Below the pieces are notes generated by a model. The model had not been told where the DNA came from and did not search any database. It saw only the letters and a list, made by a program, of their open reading frames with translations. Positions 55,255 through 55,674 of a DNA stretch of 55,674 bases are shown in pieces. The position numbers and the translations under genes were made by a program. Position 1 is the stretch's first letter. Each line of letters starts with the position of its first letter. Origin of the DNA: an uncultured Bacteroides sp. (GTDB lineage Bacteria > Bacteroidota > Bacteroidia > Bacteroidales > Bacteroidaceae); NCBI GenBank assembly GCA_947038155.1, contig CAMQVH010000016.1, positions 1-55,674 of the forward strand. Reading direction: 5' to 3'.

Positions 55255-55467
55255 CTCTCTAGTATTTCCAGTGTTAACAATAAAATCAAATATTCCAATA
55301 CAAAGGAACAACTCAGTATAATATTAAATTGTAATTATAACCTAAAAGCAAAATAAAAGATTAATAACACAATAAAAAAAATAATGCCACTTAAATTTGA
55401 TTTATTTTCTTAAGCAACCATACTGCAGATTCCCATAAAGGAATCAAATGTATATAGTACACCCATT

Positions 55468-55509
55468 AAAAAACAAAAAGGCCTCATGAATCAATGATTC
55501 ATAAAGCCT
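55468..55509 (-). terminator. Intrinsic terminator of the tRNA unit
   Basis: Minus-strand AGGC, then ATGAATCA pairing with TGATTCAT, closed by GCCT (55479-55509), is followed by TTTTTGTTTTTT. It lies 14 bp after the tRNA-Leu gene and insulates PUL-1 from tRNA transcription. Confidence 0.88.
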
Positions 55510-55523
55510 CTAAAGAATACTCG

Positions 55524-55607
55524 TACTCGAAGCGGGACTTGAACCCGCACAGCCGCAATGGCCAAAGGATTTTAAGTCCTTCGTGTCTACCATTCCACCA
55601 TTCGAGC
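55524..55607 (-). tRNA. tRNA-Leu (anticodon TAA)
   Basis: The 84-nt minus-strand gene has acceptor GCTCGAA/TTCGAGT (one G-U pair), anticodon stem AAGGA/TCCTT with loop CTTAAAA (anticodon TAA), a long variable arm typical of class II tRNA-Leu, and T-loop GGTTCAAGTCC. The 3' CCA is not encoded. Confidence 0.95.
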
Positions 55608-55623
55608 ATCCTTTCAAAGAAAG

Positions 55624-55674
55624 AGCGGAAAACGAGACTCGAACTCGCGACCCTAACCTTGGCAAGGTTATGCT
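55624..55674 (-). tRNA. tRNA-Gly (anticodon GCC), 3' part
   Basis: The gene is cut by the window edge. Anticodon loop TTGCCAA in the stem AACCT/AGGTT, T-arm GCGAGTTCGAGTCTCG, and acceptor 3' strand TTTCCGC are visible. The 5' part lies beyond 55674. The 3' CCA is not encoded. It is 16 bp upstream of tRNA-Leu, so the two are probably co-transcribed. Confidence 0.93.

Overview
The window is a chromosomal segment of a gut Bacteroides (Bacteroidota). The evidence is: -7 promoter elements of the form TAnnTTTG before several genes; two SusC/SusD-type polysaccharide utilization loci (PULs) each headed by an ECF sigma factor and a FecR anti-sigma factor; GldH; a lipidated Omp85 protein next to TamB; and AT-rich intergenic DNA. 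I cannot fix the species from sequence alone.

Left part (1-32.5 kb) is housekeeping. A 1.5-kb gene-poor stretch (1-1533) is followed by a + strand run metF, holB-like, ricT/PSP1-like and gldH. A - strand cell-elongation operon (purH, mreB, mreC, mreD, PBP2, rodA) converges on it. Then come, all on the - strand, an M13 peptidase, an ABC-F protein, a sugar-nucleotidyltransferase, the tamB/tamL-like pair, and an operon of cyclophilin, M16 peptidase, MATE exporter and hybrid histidine kinase. A sigma-54 activator is divergent from that operon.

Right part (33-55.3 kb) is two neighbouring, paralogous PULs on the - strand. PUL-1 (55254-46189) is ECF sigma, FecR, SusC, SusD, GH18, DUF1735-LamG. PUL-2 (45928-33280) has the same core plus a DUF1735-F5/8C protein and a GH3 enzyme. 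Both GH18 proteins keep the DxxDxDxE catalytic motif and are lipoproteins. I infer that both loci capture and cut GlcNAc-GlcNAc-containing glycans, such as N-glycans, at the cell surface, with SusCD import and, for PUL-2, GH3 trimming. SusC with an STN domain, FecR and sigma form a trans-envelope induction circuit. In both PULs the susC leader carries a + strand (antisense) -7 element and a strong + strand terminator, so each probably encodes a roughly 100-nt antisense RNA. A tRNA-Leu(TAA)/tRNA-Gly(GCC) pair with its terminator bounds PUL-1 on the right.

The most unusual signal is non-coding. Two intergenic elements of about 0.5 kb (515-1042 and 32741-33225) share an architecture but not a sequence. 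Each has imperfect inverted-repeat arms (41 and 54 bp) around short, mostly palindromic motifs repeated in groups of four at 21-22 bp spacing: one quartet in the first element, three consecutive different quartets in the second. I know of no described element with this layout.
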